Below, piece by piece: positions 16,522 through 25,952 of a stretch of DNA of 64,000 nucleotides. The DNA comes from Streptococcaceae bacterium AF54-32pH5A. Its GTDB lineage: Bacteria; Bacillota; Bacilli; Lactobacillales; Streptococcaceae. The stretch's first letter is position 1; each line of letters starts with the position of its first letter. The position numbers were made by a program, and so were the translations under genes. Under the pieces are notes generated by a model. It worked only from the letters and a program-made list of their open reading frames with translations. It made no database searches and was not told the DNA's origin. Where the stretch lies: positions 1 through 64,000 of the forward strand of contig JAQDAD010000005.1 in the NCBI GenBank assembly GCA_027682205.1, read 5' to 3'.

Positions 16522-17781
16522 CTATTCTCCTTTAAATTCTAATTCTTTGTGGTAGTAAGTCCCAATCCTCAAGATACGTATTTCTTCATGCAAAGGAAAG
16601 AGCATACTAACTAAAATGATCAATGTACTTGGTATAGTCAAAAGCAAATTTGGAAGAGGTAGGAAGAAATTAATGAAATAGGGTAAACCAATAAAAACGA
16701 TCAGGTAGAGTGCTCCTACGTTAGACTGTAAGGAAATATAATGTTTCAAAACTTTTAAAGTTGCTTTCCCAGGCTGGATATAATCTAGGTATTCTCCTTG
16801 ACGTTGTAAACGTTTCGCTGTTTCTTCTGGTTCCAAGTTGATATAGGCAAATAAAATTGCAAGAAGATAGATAGCCAGCAGATAAAAGGCCAAACTTAGG
16901 GGTTTTGTAAAGTCAAACAAACTACCAAAATTTTTTGTAAAACCATGTCCAAACCAGTTTAATACCAACTGAAGCAACATAATAACACTCGAGGCATACA
17001 TAATAGGCATTCCTCCTGAGGGAAGAAATTTGATAGGAAGGTAAGACTTGCCATAGTAACGACTACTTAACATAACTCGATTTAGAGGTAAACGAATTTC
17101 AGCTCTCTCGCAGACCACGGCAATATAGCCCAAAATCAAAAACGAGATCGCCGCACCTACTAGAAAGGCCAGTCCTTCTTTAGACAAAACAGATTGTCCT
17201 ATCAATACCACTAATTGGTTAGCAAATTGTAGCAGAATCCCTGAAATAATAATAATTGTCTGTCCGCCTACTCCCTTGCTAACATTCAAACCAGCCAACC
17301 AGATAATAACAAAGCTTCCTGCTACAACAGTTGCTAGTACGGCCATATTATAAATCCAATCATCTACAAGAAGCAAAAAGCGCCCATTTTCCGAACGAGC
17401 CGTGTACATAACAGCTATCCCCTGTAACACGGAAAAAATCAAAGTGAGAATCTTTTGCACAAAATCCGCTTTTTTCAATGACCAGGACTGGATATTCCAA
17501 CTTTTATTTAAATTGATAACCTGCCAGACAATCATGGTCGTAATCCATGGACCTAATCCCAGTGAAAACATGGAAATCTGAGAGACATCTACTCCTGCTA
17601 AGGAATACAAATAGGCCAAGGGATTTTGCTCACTTATTTGTGAAAAACCTGTTTTGCCATTGTATCCTGGAAGTAAAATATGGCGACCAAGTAAATAGAT
17701 CGCGATGATCAAAATTGTAAAAATTGCTCTTCGGAAAAAAATACTTGTTCGTTTCTGTTTCTTAAGACCGAAATGTTTCAT
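16522..17781 (-). CDS. secY2: SecY2, accessory translocon channel
   Basis: 419 residues with about ten hydrophobic helices and SecY-type elements (LYSLAGVDVSQISMFSLGLGPWI after the first helix; LPSGGMPIMYASS mid-protein). It is shorter than housekeeping SecY (about 430-440) with a trimmed C-terminus, as usual for SecY2. It forms the membrane pore for the Ser-rich adhesin. It is the first intact gene of the accessory Sec operon. The ribosome site AAAGGA lies 6 nt from the ATG and overlaps the stop codon of the decayed frame described at 17785-18003. Confidence 0.95.
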   Translation of the reverse strand: MKHFGLKKQKRTSIFFRRAIFTILIIAIYLLGRHILLPGYNGKTGFSQISEQNPLAYLYSLAGVDVSQISMFSLGLGPWITTMIVWQVINLNKSWNIQSWSLKKADFVQKILTLIFSVLQGIAVMYTARSENGRFLLLVDDWIYNMAVLATVVAGSFVIIWLAGLNVSKGVGGQTIIIISGILLQFANQLVVLIGQSVLSKEGLAFLVGAAISFLILGYIAVVCERAEIRLPLNRVMLSSRYYGKSYLPIKFLPSGGMPIMYASSVIMLLQLVLNWFGHGFTKNFGSLFDFTKPLSLAFYLLAIYLLAILFAYINLEPEETAKRLQRQGEYLDYIQPGKATLKVLKHYISLQSNVGALYLIVFIGLPYFINFFLPLPNLLLTIPSTLIILVSMLFPLHEEIRILRIGTYYHKELEFKGE

Positions 17782-17784
17782 CTG

Positions 17785-18003
17785 TCATCCTTTATTCTTT
17801 ATATTTAGCAAACCTTGCAATTGTTCTCTAGTAATGTTCATGCACCATCATAACAGCAAGGTAACCCAAGAAAACAGGCTCATCCCACTGATAAACAAGA
17901 TAGGATTAACTGGCTTACCATGATATTTCGCCTACGAAATATAGGAGCACCTCATGAGTGTAAATCTACTTGGAGCTTCTCTTCTATCCTTGAATATTTT
18001 CAT
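17785..18003 (-). pseudogene. Possible remnant gene in the secY2 leader
   Basis: One minus-strand frame from ATG 18003 reads protein-like sequence (MKIFKDRREAPSRFTLMRC, later KPVNPILFISGMSLFSWVT and NITREQLQGLLNIKNKG) interrupted by two in-frame stops, and ends in a TGA 3 nt before the secY2 ATG. Another frame just upstream (about 18060-17980) also reads as plausible protein (SVYAFDNVQIEEMEEQVF). This suggests a decayed gene once coupled to secY2. In other adhesin loci glycosyltransferase genes can lie near secY2, but I do not recognise the family. An 8-bp hairpin (ATATTTCG, CCTA, CGAAATAT) lies at 17923-17942. Beyond it, 18110-18260 holds AT-rich sequence with nothing else recognised. Confidence 0.35.
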
Positions 18004-18262
18004 GTGAGAACACCTGTTCTTCCATTTCTTCTATTTGAACATTATCAAATGCATAAACGGATTTACTTAATCCTTAAAATTTTTATAAGTATATCAATTT
18101 TGTCACCATGATTGACATCTAAAAAATCAGTTCCATAACAAAATCCCTAAAGGGTGAGGAATTTTACGCTTTCTCATCTGATCATGATTCTTCGAAAGTT
18201 GAATAGATTTTATCCGATTTTTCTCATTAAAAAATCATTTATAAAAATTACCAGTGCCTACT

Positions 18263-18291
18263 ATTGTAGCATATTTATCAATTATTTTCAA
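18263..18291 (-). promoter_or_regulatory. Promoter of the secY2 operon with long leader
   Basis: On the minus strand TTGAAA (18286-18291), 17-bp spacer ending TGC, TACAAT (18263-18268). Start of transcription near 18256 implies a leader of about 475 nt before secY2. Confidence 0.75.
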
Positions 18292-18403
18292 ACACGACCT
18301 CTCTTTTTATAAGCGTGAAGGGCACCTTATGAATTTTGGGCAAAATCCATTTGGAATGGGATTGACTATTCCAAACATTTGTTTACGATTACAACTCGGA
18401 CGA

Positions 18404-18432
18404 AAAAGACCAGAGTGTTACTCTGGCCTTTT
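18404..18432 (-). terminator. Terminator after bgaA
   Basis: AAAAG-A-CCAGAGT / loop GTT / ACTCTGG-C-CTTTT, a 7-bp core stem with flanking A and T runs. It can work in both directions; on the minus strand it follows the bgaA stop by about 28 nt. Confidence 0.75.
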
Positions 18433-18459
18433 CCTGTTCAGTTTAGCTTGTAACTAAAC

Positions 18460-21400
18460 TTAATCTTCTTTTTTGCGAGTAGTAGCTGCAAGGCCTGTAC
18501 CTAAGCCCAAGAGAGCCAAGCCCGCTGCTAAAGCTGACATCTGAGACTCACTTCCTGTATTTGGAAGGTGATCTTTTTCAGTTTGTGTCGCTTTTTCTTC
18601 TTGAGAGCGTCCTCCCGTTTGAGCCAGTTGGTGCGTATCTGGCTTGACAGGAACTTGTGGATTTGGTTCTCCTTGCGCTACGGCAGTTCCAACTTCCACG
18701 ATACGATCTTGCGCAACTATCTTATCAAAGGTTTCTTTCAATGTACGCTTACCATTTTCGACTTCTACTAGGTGGACACGAACGCCTTTTTGACCTTCTT
18801 GGATTACACGAGTTTGCCCTGCTGGAAGTTTATCATTCTTACGTTCTTGAACTTGGAAATCAACTTCCTTTTCTTCTACTAGTAGTTCTGGTTTGTGATG
18901 AACCAAATCTCTGACACCATCAAGTGGTTGAGCTGTACCTCCCTTGGTTCCAACTTCCACGATACGATCTTGCGCAACTATCTTATCAAAGGTTTCTTTC
19001 GATGTACGCTTACCGTTTTCGACTTCTACTAGGTGGACACGTACACCTTTTTGACCTTCTTGAAGAACACGACTTTCACCCACATAAAGTTTGTCAGTCT
19101 TACGTTCTTGAACTTGGAAATCAATCTCCTCTTCTTCTACTAGTAGTTCTGGTTTGTGATGAACTAAATCTCTGACCCCATCAAGTGGTTGGGCTGTACC
19201 TCGCTTAGTTCCAACGAGAAGAACTCGGTTAACAGGAGCCTGAAGCACTTCACGGAGTTTCTCTTCACGAGTTCCGTCTGGGCTTACAGATGTAAGAATG
19301 CGTTCCTTACCAACTTGTCCTTCTTGTTCTACACGGCTTTCTCCTACATATAGACTTGAGTCTTCTTTTTCAACAGTCTGGAAGGCAAGTTCTTTTTCGA
19401 CAACCTCAAGACTTGGATTTTCTTCTTGAATAGCAGGGGCTGTTTTCTCAGAAACTGGTTTTTCTTTGACTAGTTGGATACGATATTCCTTGACTTGTTT
19501 TCCACTTTCTGAAACAAGGCGAACAAGTACTGGAAGGTTATCGTCTCTGCTATCAACAACTGTTGATGCTACTTGATTACTTTCTTCGACTGAGACTTTT
19601 GGACGTTGACCTTTATAGGTGATTTGATAGTCTTGACGGTTTTCAGCGAAGTCAGGAAGTTCTTTTCCATCTACAAGAATCTTCGATTGAGTGCTTTCTT
19701 GAGGCAATTCACTTGGCGCAAGGAAGGTCATCTCAATCATCGCAACACCCTTCTTATCGGCCTTGCGCTCCATACGCCATCTCATGGCTTTGGCTTTGAC
19801 AGCTTTAAAGGTAACGTTAATTTCATCACCGGCTTCAATGTCTTTATCCGCACGATAAGGAACAGCTTCCCAATTTTCTGGATTGTTGAATGGATGGTCT
19901 GCGTCGTAGGCTTGGTAGTTTGAATAGTAGGTTGGCACTTCAAACTCTGGACCGACATAGCGTTCTAAAACGAGTTTAGATGGTGCATCCGTACCACTAT
20001 CTGCAAAGAAGTGAAGTTTGGCTTGAGCAACAGTCCGTTCTACAATCTTACCATTTTCACGGAAGATCACACCCGCTGATACTTCTGGATTAGAAGATGG
20101 TGTTAGAGACCAGTTTGTCCAACGACGATTTTCAGAATGATCTCTATCATTGATATAGTCAACACGGTCATGAGAACTGTCGTCAATATCATTAGTTGCT
20201 GAGGCAAAGGCTTGGTTACTATTTTCATCATAGTCAGGGTTGTCTGAGAGGGCCTCACCAAGTTTGTCTGTCACTCGTACAGTGAACTCCGCAACGAGGT
20301 CACTACCAAGGACACGACCTCGAACAGTAAATTGACCTGCTTTTGTCAGATTTTCTGCTGGAACTTCTTCCCATTCAACTGCCAAGTCTTTTGTTTCATA
20401 GCCATCTTTACCTGTGAAGTAAACCGGAACCTTCGTTGGCAATTCAAGCGGTTGACCTACTTGTACCAAACGAGCTTGTTTAACCGCAGCAACTGGTTTA
20501 CGAGAAAGTAAGTCTTTGTCCTTAGTGAAATGTAGACGGTATTCTCCTAAGATATCACCATTTTCAGCTTTCGCGATGACACGAACTGGCTCACCTTCAC
20601 GAACGCTTGGAACAACCGTCGCAAGACCATTGTTGCTAACACTTGCTGTTACTGCAGGAACTTTTCCATCTACAGACTCAAGATAGTAGTCTGTCAAATC
20701 AGGGTTGAAGTTTGCTAAGTCTTTACCGTCAACTTGGATTCTCGTTTGTCCTTGTTTGGCTGCTGCGACTTGTTTCGCAAAGATTTGTACCTCTGTGATA
20801 GATGTTCCTTTCTTGCTATCAAGTCGAACCATACGAATGCGAACAGCATAGGTTTCAACTTTATCAAAGCTAAAGTGATTCATTTCTCCAGCTTTTAATT
20901 GAGCTGGTGCTTTGAGATTGCTTACCTCTTTCCAGTTTGCAGGATCGTTAAAGACATGGTTTTCCTCACCTACAAAGCTAGGATTTTTAGGAGCTGTTGG
21001 AACAGTCTTACCAACATAATACTCAATCACATAGGACTTCGGTACACCGACTCCGTGGTCTTCGTGGAATCCGACACTTAGATTATCAACAGAACGTTTG
21101 CTCAAGATACCTGAATCTCCGAATAGGACACCGACTGAAGCTTCTGGATTACTACGATTCCAGTTTGTCCAACGGTTGGCTGGTCGGTCATTAAAGGAAA
21201 TCAATTTATCGTTGACATTTGAAACTGGGTCGCTTGGATTTGAGTCTGAAGCAAAGGCCAGTGGCAATTCTGAACCGGTCCATTGATCAGAAATATTTGC
21301 ACCTTGCTCAGTTTGAGCAGATACGCGAACATGGAGTTTAGTTGTTAATTGCGTACCTTCTAGGCGACCATTAACTGTAAAGACACCTTCCTTGGCGTAT

Positions 21401-24400
21401 TGCTCTGAACGAATCGTATCCCATGTAACCTTAGCTGATGAAACGTGACCATTTGAATCGTAGGTACGAACACTTTCTGGTAATTGTGGCGCTTCTGCGA
21501 TTGGTGTTGTCACGCTGACTTCTTCAACCGAAACGATACCTTCTACAGAGACTTTAGCACGCGCTTCAAGGTCAATCCCTTCAACTTTACCTAGAACTTC
21601 AAAGGTTTGATAGTGGTCTAGTTTTTCTTTTGGAATAGCTTGCCAAGTGACTTTGTGGGCTTTAGGGAAACCTTTGTCATACTCAACTGTTACTGTTGCT
21701 GGAAGAGTAGGTTCTTGATGCAAGTCTGTCACTACATTTACAGGGCGGATAGATTGGGCTACTTTTTTCTTAGTATTGGCCTGAATCGTGAGATCGATTT
21801 GACCTGTAGCTCCCTCATATTCTGCTTTCAGAGTGACTGCTCCTGGTTTATGCAACTCAAGCATTCCTTTACGAACTGCGACTTCCCCTTCACCACTTGT
21901 AGAGAAACTTACTTTATCCGCTGGTAGAACTGCCTGTGTTCCGTCTTGATAGTGAGCTAGTACAGACAATTTCACTGTTTGGTCTTCTTTAAGAGCGTTA
22001 GCTTGCTCTACTTGTAGGCTCAAATGGTCAATTTTTGGTGCTTCTTCAAGGAATTGAATCGCATAAGTTTGAAGAGGGCCACCGTCTTTGGGTTGAACAT
22101 AGATGCTTGCACGCATGCCGTTTGCTACACTTGCTTGGACTACGGTAACATCCGCATTTTCAGCACTTGCTGTGACTTCTGGCAAGGATGCACCATAAGC
22201 AAGAGTTCGATATTGCATTGGATGTTGACTAGTAAGGTCTGTGACAGCTTCACTACCAACGGTTACAGTTGGTACTACAGGTGCTGCAGGATTGCCTTCT
22301 TCTACTACAAGCGTAGCGTGAATAGTCTCACCACCCAGTTGGCCAGTCATTGGAATACGTGATCCTGCAACTGACAGTTTAGCTTTATCAGTTTCCGCAA
22401 TCTCCCACTTATCAACTTCGTATTCTTGTACGCTTCCATCCGTAACGGCAATAGAAACATATTTGTCAACAGCACTCAAGTCTGTTCCTGGAGTAACACG
22501 TTTAACAGTTGGTAGTTCTTTCGCAATTGCTAGAACCTCGACACGGGCCTCAACTTCACGTCCATCTGCCATACCTTTAACAGTCACAACTCCTGCTTGG
22601 CTCACATCAACTGAAGACCAGGTTACTGGACGTTTTTCACGACTGCCATCACTATAGACAAAAGCGACGGTCTTCGGCATTTTTGGCTCTTTCTCAATAA
22701 CGGTACGTACTTTTGGTACTTCTGTTCCGAGAACGGTCTTTTCTTGGTCTTCTTTTTTACCAGTAAAGACCGTTACTTGACCAGATTTCAAGAGATCAGA
22801 GTGGGCAGTAAGCGTGAATTTACCTGCTTGCTCAGTTGATTTAACAATGGCAACACCTTTACCGTTAAAGGCTCTGCGAATCCAAGAACCATCTGGTTGA
22901 GCCTTATAGCGTTCACGGCTGGCTTGTTCCCCATTATCGACACCGACAAGTTGACCTTGTCCATGCAATTGGAAACGAACCAGATTATTGGCAGTTGGGA
23001 CTACATTTCCTTGACTGTCAACGATTTCATAGTAGATGTATGTCAAGTCTTTTCCATCTGCTGCGATGGCGTGTTCTTCCTTGATGAGACGAACACCTGC
23101 TGGTTGACCTGCAGTGGTAATCTTGTCACGAGCTATTTCTTTTCCAGCTTCATCACGAGCTACTGCTTCTAAAGTACCTGGTTGGTAAGAAACCTTCCAC
23201 TCAAGATATAGTTCCTTGGCATTCGCACCTTCTTGGTAAGTGCGTCCATCGCTGGTTTGTTTTTTGTTAAAGGTTTTAACTCCGAGAGATTGACCGTTCA
23301 AGAACAATTCCACGCTTGCAGCGTTTGAATAGGCACGAACTGGAATCTTACCGTCTGCATCAGCCACATTCGCTTTTAGAGTAGGGTTTTCCCAGTTCCA
23401 GTGAGGAAGAAGGTGAACCATTGGTTTCTTTTTGACAGAAACCCATTGGCTTTGGTAGAGGTAGAAGTCATGTTTTGGAATACCTGCTGTATCTACAATA
23501 CCAAAGTAAGAGCTCTTAACCGGCGTGTGGTTTTGGTTATGCCATGGCGTAGGTTCACCAATATAGTCTGTACCTGTCCAGATAAATTGTCCAGCATAGC
23601 CAGCATTGTCACGGTCAAAAGTCCATGAATCTGTTGCAGTTTTACCCCAACCAACACGGTCATTACCATAGTCAGACTGTTCGTAGTTACGCTCAGGTCC
23701 GTTACTATGTTTCAATTCCTGTTCAGGGCGATAGTAACTTCCACGTGTACGGGTTGCTGAAGATGTCTCAGAACCGTAAATCAACCAGTTTGGATGTTTT
23801 GCACGAAGGGCTTTGTAGTTGTCTTCAGAATAGTTGAATCCAACCGCATCCAGTTCATCAGCAATTTTCTCATGTCCTCCGCTACCATTACCAAAACGGA
23901 ACTTATCTGCTCCCATGGTAACGTAACGAGTTTTATCAACATCCTTGATAACTTTGACTAGACGTTTTACAGTTGTTAGGGAATGGGCATCGCCGTTGGC
24001 TTCACCGATTTCATTACCGATAGACCACATGAAGACAGCTGGGTTATTTTTATCTCTTTCGACCATGGTACGAAGATCATAGTCAGACCATTTTTCACCT
24101 TTTCTAGCTTCTGGGTGAGTGGCATCTTTTTCAAAGAAACGACCATAGTCATAAGGTTTCTTCCCACCATACCAGGTATCAAAGGCCTCTTCCTGAACGA
24201 GCAAACCAAGTTCTGCAGCGATTTGCAAGGTTTGCTCACTAGCAGGGTTGTGGGTTGTACGGATGGCGTTAACCCCCATCTCCTTCATTTGTTTGAGACG
24301 GCGATATTCTGCCTTATAGTTTTCTTCTGCTCCAAGCGCTCCGTGGTCATGGTGCAAGGAGACACCATGGAATTTAATGCGTTCACCATTCAAAGAGAAG

Positions 24401-25701
24401 CCTTCATTTGGCGTCCAGTGATAGTAACGGAAACCAAATAAATCCTTCTTAGCATCCACCAACTGACCATCACGGTATACACGCGTAATCAATTCGTACA
24501 AGGCAGGTTTGTCATTTAAAACTGTCCAGAGTTTTGGTTTTTCGACTTCCAAAATAGCATCAAGACTTGTTGATTCATGAGCTTTTAAGGTACGACTTGC
24601 TGTACGAACCACGCCTGTTACGGCCTGACCACCACGTTCAACAATTTGATATTCTGCCACAAGCTCATGGTCTTTATCGTCTGTATTGACGATTTTGCTG
24701 GTCACATGAGTTTCAACTTTGCCGTGTTGCTGTTGTTCTAATTTTGGCGTTAAGATAGTTGTTCCATTTTTCTCAACATGAACCTTATCTGTCACTTGCA
24801 AGGTGACATCGCGGTAAATACCACTTCCTGAATACCAGCGGCTACTTGGTTGTTTGTTGACTGCATGGACAGCGATCACATTCTCACGACCATCTTTGTG
24901 AAGGTATTTGGTGATATCATATGAGAACTGGTTATAACCATTTGGATAATGTCCCACTAACTGGCCATTAACATAGACTTGAGAGTCCATGTAGACACCA
25001 TCAAAGGTCACACGAACATTCTTCTTGAGGTCTTTTTCATCTAGTTTAAAGGTCTTACGATACCAAGCTTCACCACCATTGAGCTGTCCACCTTCGTTTT
25101 GGGCAGGTGATTGATGGTCAAAATCGTTAAAGATACTCCAGTCGTGTGGTAGGTCCAATTTTTGCCATGTTGATACATCTGCATCTGGTTTCACAGCTTC
25201 TTTAGGATTCGCGTTCAGTTTGAAGTGCCAATTTTGATTAAAATTCACTTTTCTGTCTTCAATCATTTGATTTACTTCTTCATTTGTCGCAGCTTTCAAT
25301 TCTTCCTTAACAGGCTTTTCTTGACTTGAAGCTTGTGATTCTACCTTTGGAGCTGTTTCTTCAGGTTTTAGAGATGCTTTCTCCTCTTTTGGAGCTACAG
25401 GTTCGTCTTCTTTCACCTCTGGTTTACTTGCTTCAATGGCAGCAGCTTGGCTTTGATCCACACTTGTAGCCCTGTTATTCTCTGCTACTGCTGGATCCTG
25501 TTTTTCCTCCACTGCTGGACTGTCCTCTTTTGCTTGTTCCACAGTGTGTCTAATAGGAGTTTCATCCGCAAAAACTGGTGATTCTCCAACAACACTTCCT
25601 CCAAATAGAACCGCACAGGTTCCAATCATGACAGAGCAAGCTCCTACAGCAAACTTACGAATGCTGTAGACTCTTTTACGATTCCAATGGCCTTTTTCCA
25701 T
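18460..25701 (-). CDS. bgaA: BgaA, cell-wall-anchored exo-beta-galactosidase/adhesin
   Basis: 2413 residues. The N-terminus has the YSIRK signal (VYSIRKFAVGACSVMIG, residues 11-27). The GH2 module (about 140-980) has acid/base E564 (SIGNEIGE) and nucleophile E645 (YGSETSS), the same numbering I recall for pneumococcal BgaA. Several Big-type beta domains and two carbohydrate-binding-like modules (RWTNWN/RWTNWS blocks at about 1500 and 1850) follow. Three G5 domains then lead to LPNTG (2379-2383), a hydrophobic span and an RKKED tail. The enzyme removes terminal beta-1,4-galactose from host glycans and the C-terminal part promotes adherence. I recall pneumococcal BgaA as about 2230 residues; the extra length is in duplicated G5 domains. 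Strong AAAGGAGG ribosome site; cre-like site and promoter lie upstream. Confidence 0.97.
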   Translation of the reverse strand: MEKGHWNRKRVYSIRKFAVGACSVMIGTCAVLFGGSVVGESPVFADETPIRHTVEQAKEDSPAVEEKQDPAVAENNRATSVDQSQAAAIEASKPEVKEDEPVAPKEEKASLKPEETAPKVESQASSQEKPVKEELKAATNEEVNQMIEDRKVNFNQNWHFKLNANPKEAVKPDADVSTWQKLDLPHDWSIFNDFDHQSPAQNEGGQLNGGEAWYRKTFKLDEKDLKKNVRVTFDGVYMDSQVYVNGQLVGHYPNGYNQFSYDITKYLHKDGRENVIAVHAVNKQPSSRWYSGSGIYRDVTLQVTDKVHVEKNGTTILTPKLEQQQHGKVETHVTSKIVNTDDKDHELVAEYQIVERGGQAVTGVVRTASRTLKAHESTSLDAILEVEKPKLWTVLNDKPALYELITRVYRDGQLVDAKKDLFGFRYYHWTPNEGFSLNGERIKFHGVSLHHDHGALGAEENYKAEYRRLKQMKEMGVNAIRTTHNPASEQTLQIAAELGLLVQEEAFDTWYGGKKPYDYGRFFEKDATHPEARKGEKWSDYDLRTMVERDKNNPAVFMWSIGNEIGEANGDAHSLTTVKRLVKVIKDVDKTRYVTMGADKFRFGNGSGGHEKIADELDAVGFNYSEDNYKALRAKHPNWLIYGSETSSATRTRGSYYRPEQELKHSNGPERNYEQSDYGNDRVGWGKTATDSWTFDRDNAGYAGQFIWTGTDYIGEPTPWHNQNHTPVKSSYFGIVDTAGIPKHDFYLYQSQWVSVKKKPMVHLLPHWNWENPTLKANVADADGKIPVRAYSNAASVELFLNGQSLGVKTFNKKQTSDGRTYQEGANAKELYLEWKVSYQPGTLEAVARDEAGKEIARDKITTAGQPAGVRLIKEEHAIAADGKDLTYIYYEIVDSQGNVVPTANNLVRFQLHGQGQLVGVDNGEQASRERYKAQPDGSWIRRAFNGKGVAIVKSTEQAGKFTLTAHSDLLKSGQVTVFTGKKEDQEKTVLGTEVPKVRTVIEKEPKMPKTVAFVYSDGSREKRPVTWSSVDVSQAGVVTVKGMADGREVEARVEVLAIAKELPTVKRVTPGTDLSAVDKYVSIAVTDGSVQEYEVDKWEIAETDKAKLSVAGSRIPMTGQLGGETIHATLVVEEGNPAAPVVPTVTVGSEAVTDLTSQHPMQYRTLAYGASLPEVTASAENADVTVVQASVANGMRASIYVQPKDGGPLQTYAIQFLEEAPKIDHLSLQVEQANALKEDQTVKLSVLAHYQDGTQAVLPADKVSFSTSGEGEVAVRKGMLELHKPGAVTLKAEYEGATGQIDLTIQANTKKKVAQSIRPVNVVTDLHQEPTLPATVTVEYDKGFPKAHKVTWQAIPKEKLDHYQTFEVLGKVEGIDLEARAKVSVEGIVSVEEVSVTTPIAEAPQLPESVRTYDSNGHVSSAKVTWDTIRSEQYAKEGVFTVNGRLEGTQLTTKLHVRVSAQTEQGANISDQWTGSELPLAFASDSNPSDPVSNVNDKLISFNDRPANRWTNWNRSNPEASVGVLFGDSGILSKRSVDNLSVGFHEDHGVGVPKSYVIEYYVGKTVPTAPKNPSFVGEENHVFNDPANWKEVSNLKAPAQLKAGEMNHFSFDKVETYAVRIRMVRLDSKKGTSITEVQIFAKQVAAAKQGQTRIQVDGKDLANFNPDLTDYYLESVDGKVPAVTASVSNNGLATVVPSVREGEPVRVIAKAENGDILGEYRLHFTKDKDLLSRKPVAAVKQARLVQVGQPLELPTKVPVYFTGKDGYETKDLAVEWEEVPAENLTKAGQFTVRGRVLGSDLVAEFTVRVTDKLGEALSDNPDYDENSNQAFASATNDIDDSSHDRVDYINDRDHSENRRWTNWSLTPSSNPEVSAGVIFRENGKIVERTVAQAKLHFFADSGTDAPSKLVLERYVGPEFEVPTYYSNYQAYDADHPFNNPENWEAVPYRADKDIEAGDEINVTFKAVKAKAMRWRMERKADKKGVAMIEMTFLAPSELPQESTQSKILVDGKELPDFAENRQDYQITYKGQRPKVSVEESNQVASTVVDSRDDNLPVLVRLVSESGKQVKEYRIQLVKEKPVSEKTAPAIQEENPSLEVVEKELAFQTVEKEDSSLYVGESRVEQEGQVGKERILTSVSPDGTREEKLREVLQAPVNRVLLVGTKRGTAQPLDGVRDLVHHKPELLVEEEEIDFQVQERKTDKLYVGESRVLQEGQKGVRVHLVEVENGKRTSKETFDKIVAQDRIVEVGTKGGTAQPLDGVRDLVHHKPELLVEEKEVDFQVQERKNDKLPAGQTRVIQEGQKGVRVHLVEVENGKRTLKETFDKIVAQDRIVEVGTAVAQGEPNPQVPVKPDTHQLAQTGGRSQEEKATQTEKDHLPNTGSESQMSALAAGLALLGLGTGLAATTRKKED
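18685..19211 (-). repeat. Two near-identical 261-bp G5-domain repeats in bgaA
   Basis: The 87-codon unit (from KPELLVEE through QDRIVEVGT plus the linker TAQPLDGVRDLVHH) occurs twice with a 261-bp offset and few changes. A third, diverged G5 domain precedes them at about 19220-19430. Confidence 0.85.
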
Positions 25702-25714
25702 AAAATCCTCCTTT

Positions 25715-25728
25715 AGTAACCGCTTCCA
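25715..25728 (-). promoter_or_regulatory. cre-like site (CcpA) in the bgaA leader
   Basis: TGGAAGCGGTTACT on the minus strand matches 12-13 of 14 positions of the catabolite-response consensus. It lies 14 nt upstream of the start codon and downstream of the predicted transcription start, a roadblock position that would fit glucose repression of bgaA. Confidence 0.6.
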
Positions 25729-25770
25729 TTTTCTTATAAGCGTATTACTTTTTCATAGCCTTTTACCTTT

Positions 25771-25799
25771 ATTTTATAAAATAATATAGGAAATTTCAA
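25771..25799 (-). promoter_or_regulatory. Predicted bgaA promoter
   Basis: TTGAAA (25794-25799), 17-bp spacer, TAAAAT (25771-25776) on the minus strand, about 70 nt upstream of bgaA. The stretch from 25800 to 25921 is AT-rich with no other feature seen. Confidence 0.55.
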
Positions 25800-25921
25800 T
25801 ACCCTAAACACAAAAAATCATATTTTTGATTGTTTTTTCTAAAATTTGTAGAAGATTCAAAAAATGTGAATGTAGATTTAGAACAAAAACAAACAATTTT
25901 TGATGCTCAGTAAAACATGAT

Positions 25922-25952
25922 AAAAAAGTTCCTTTTGGTAAGGAACTTTTTT
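25922..25952 (-). terminator. Intrinsic terminator at the end of the SDR gene
   Basis: Thirteen-bp stem (AAAAAAGTTCCTT, loop TTGGT, AAGGAACTTTTTT) that includes part of the SDR stop codon. It is symmetric enough to act in both directions. It ends the miaA-hflX-rnz-SDR operon. Confidence 0.85.

Noticed and set aside
18568-24441. Many plus-strand open frames opposite bgaA
   Set aside because: They are shadows of one continuous, well-matched 2413-residue gene.
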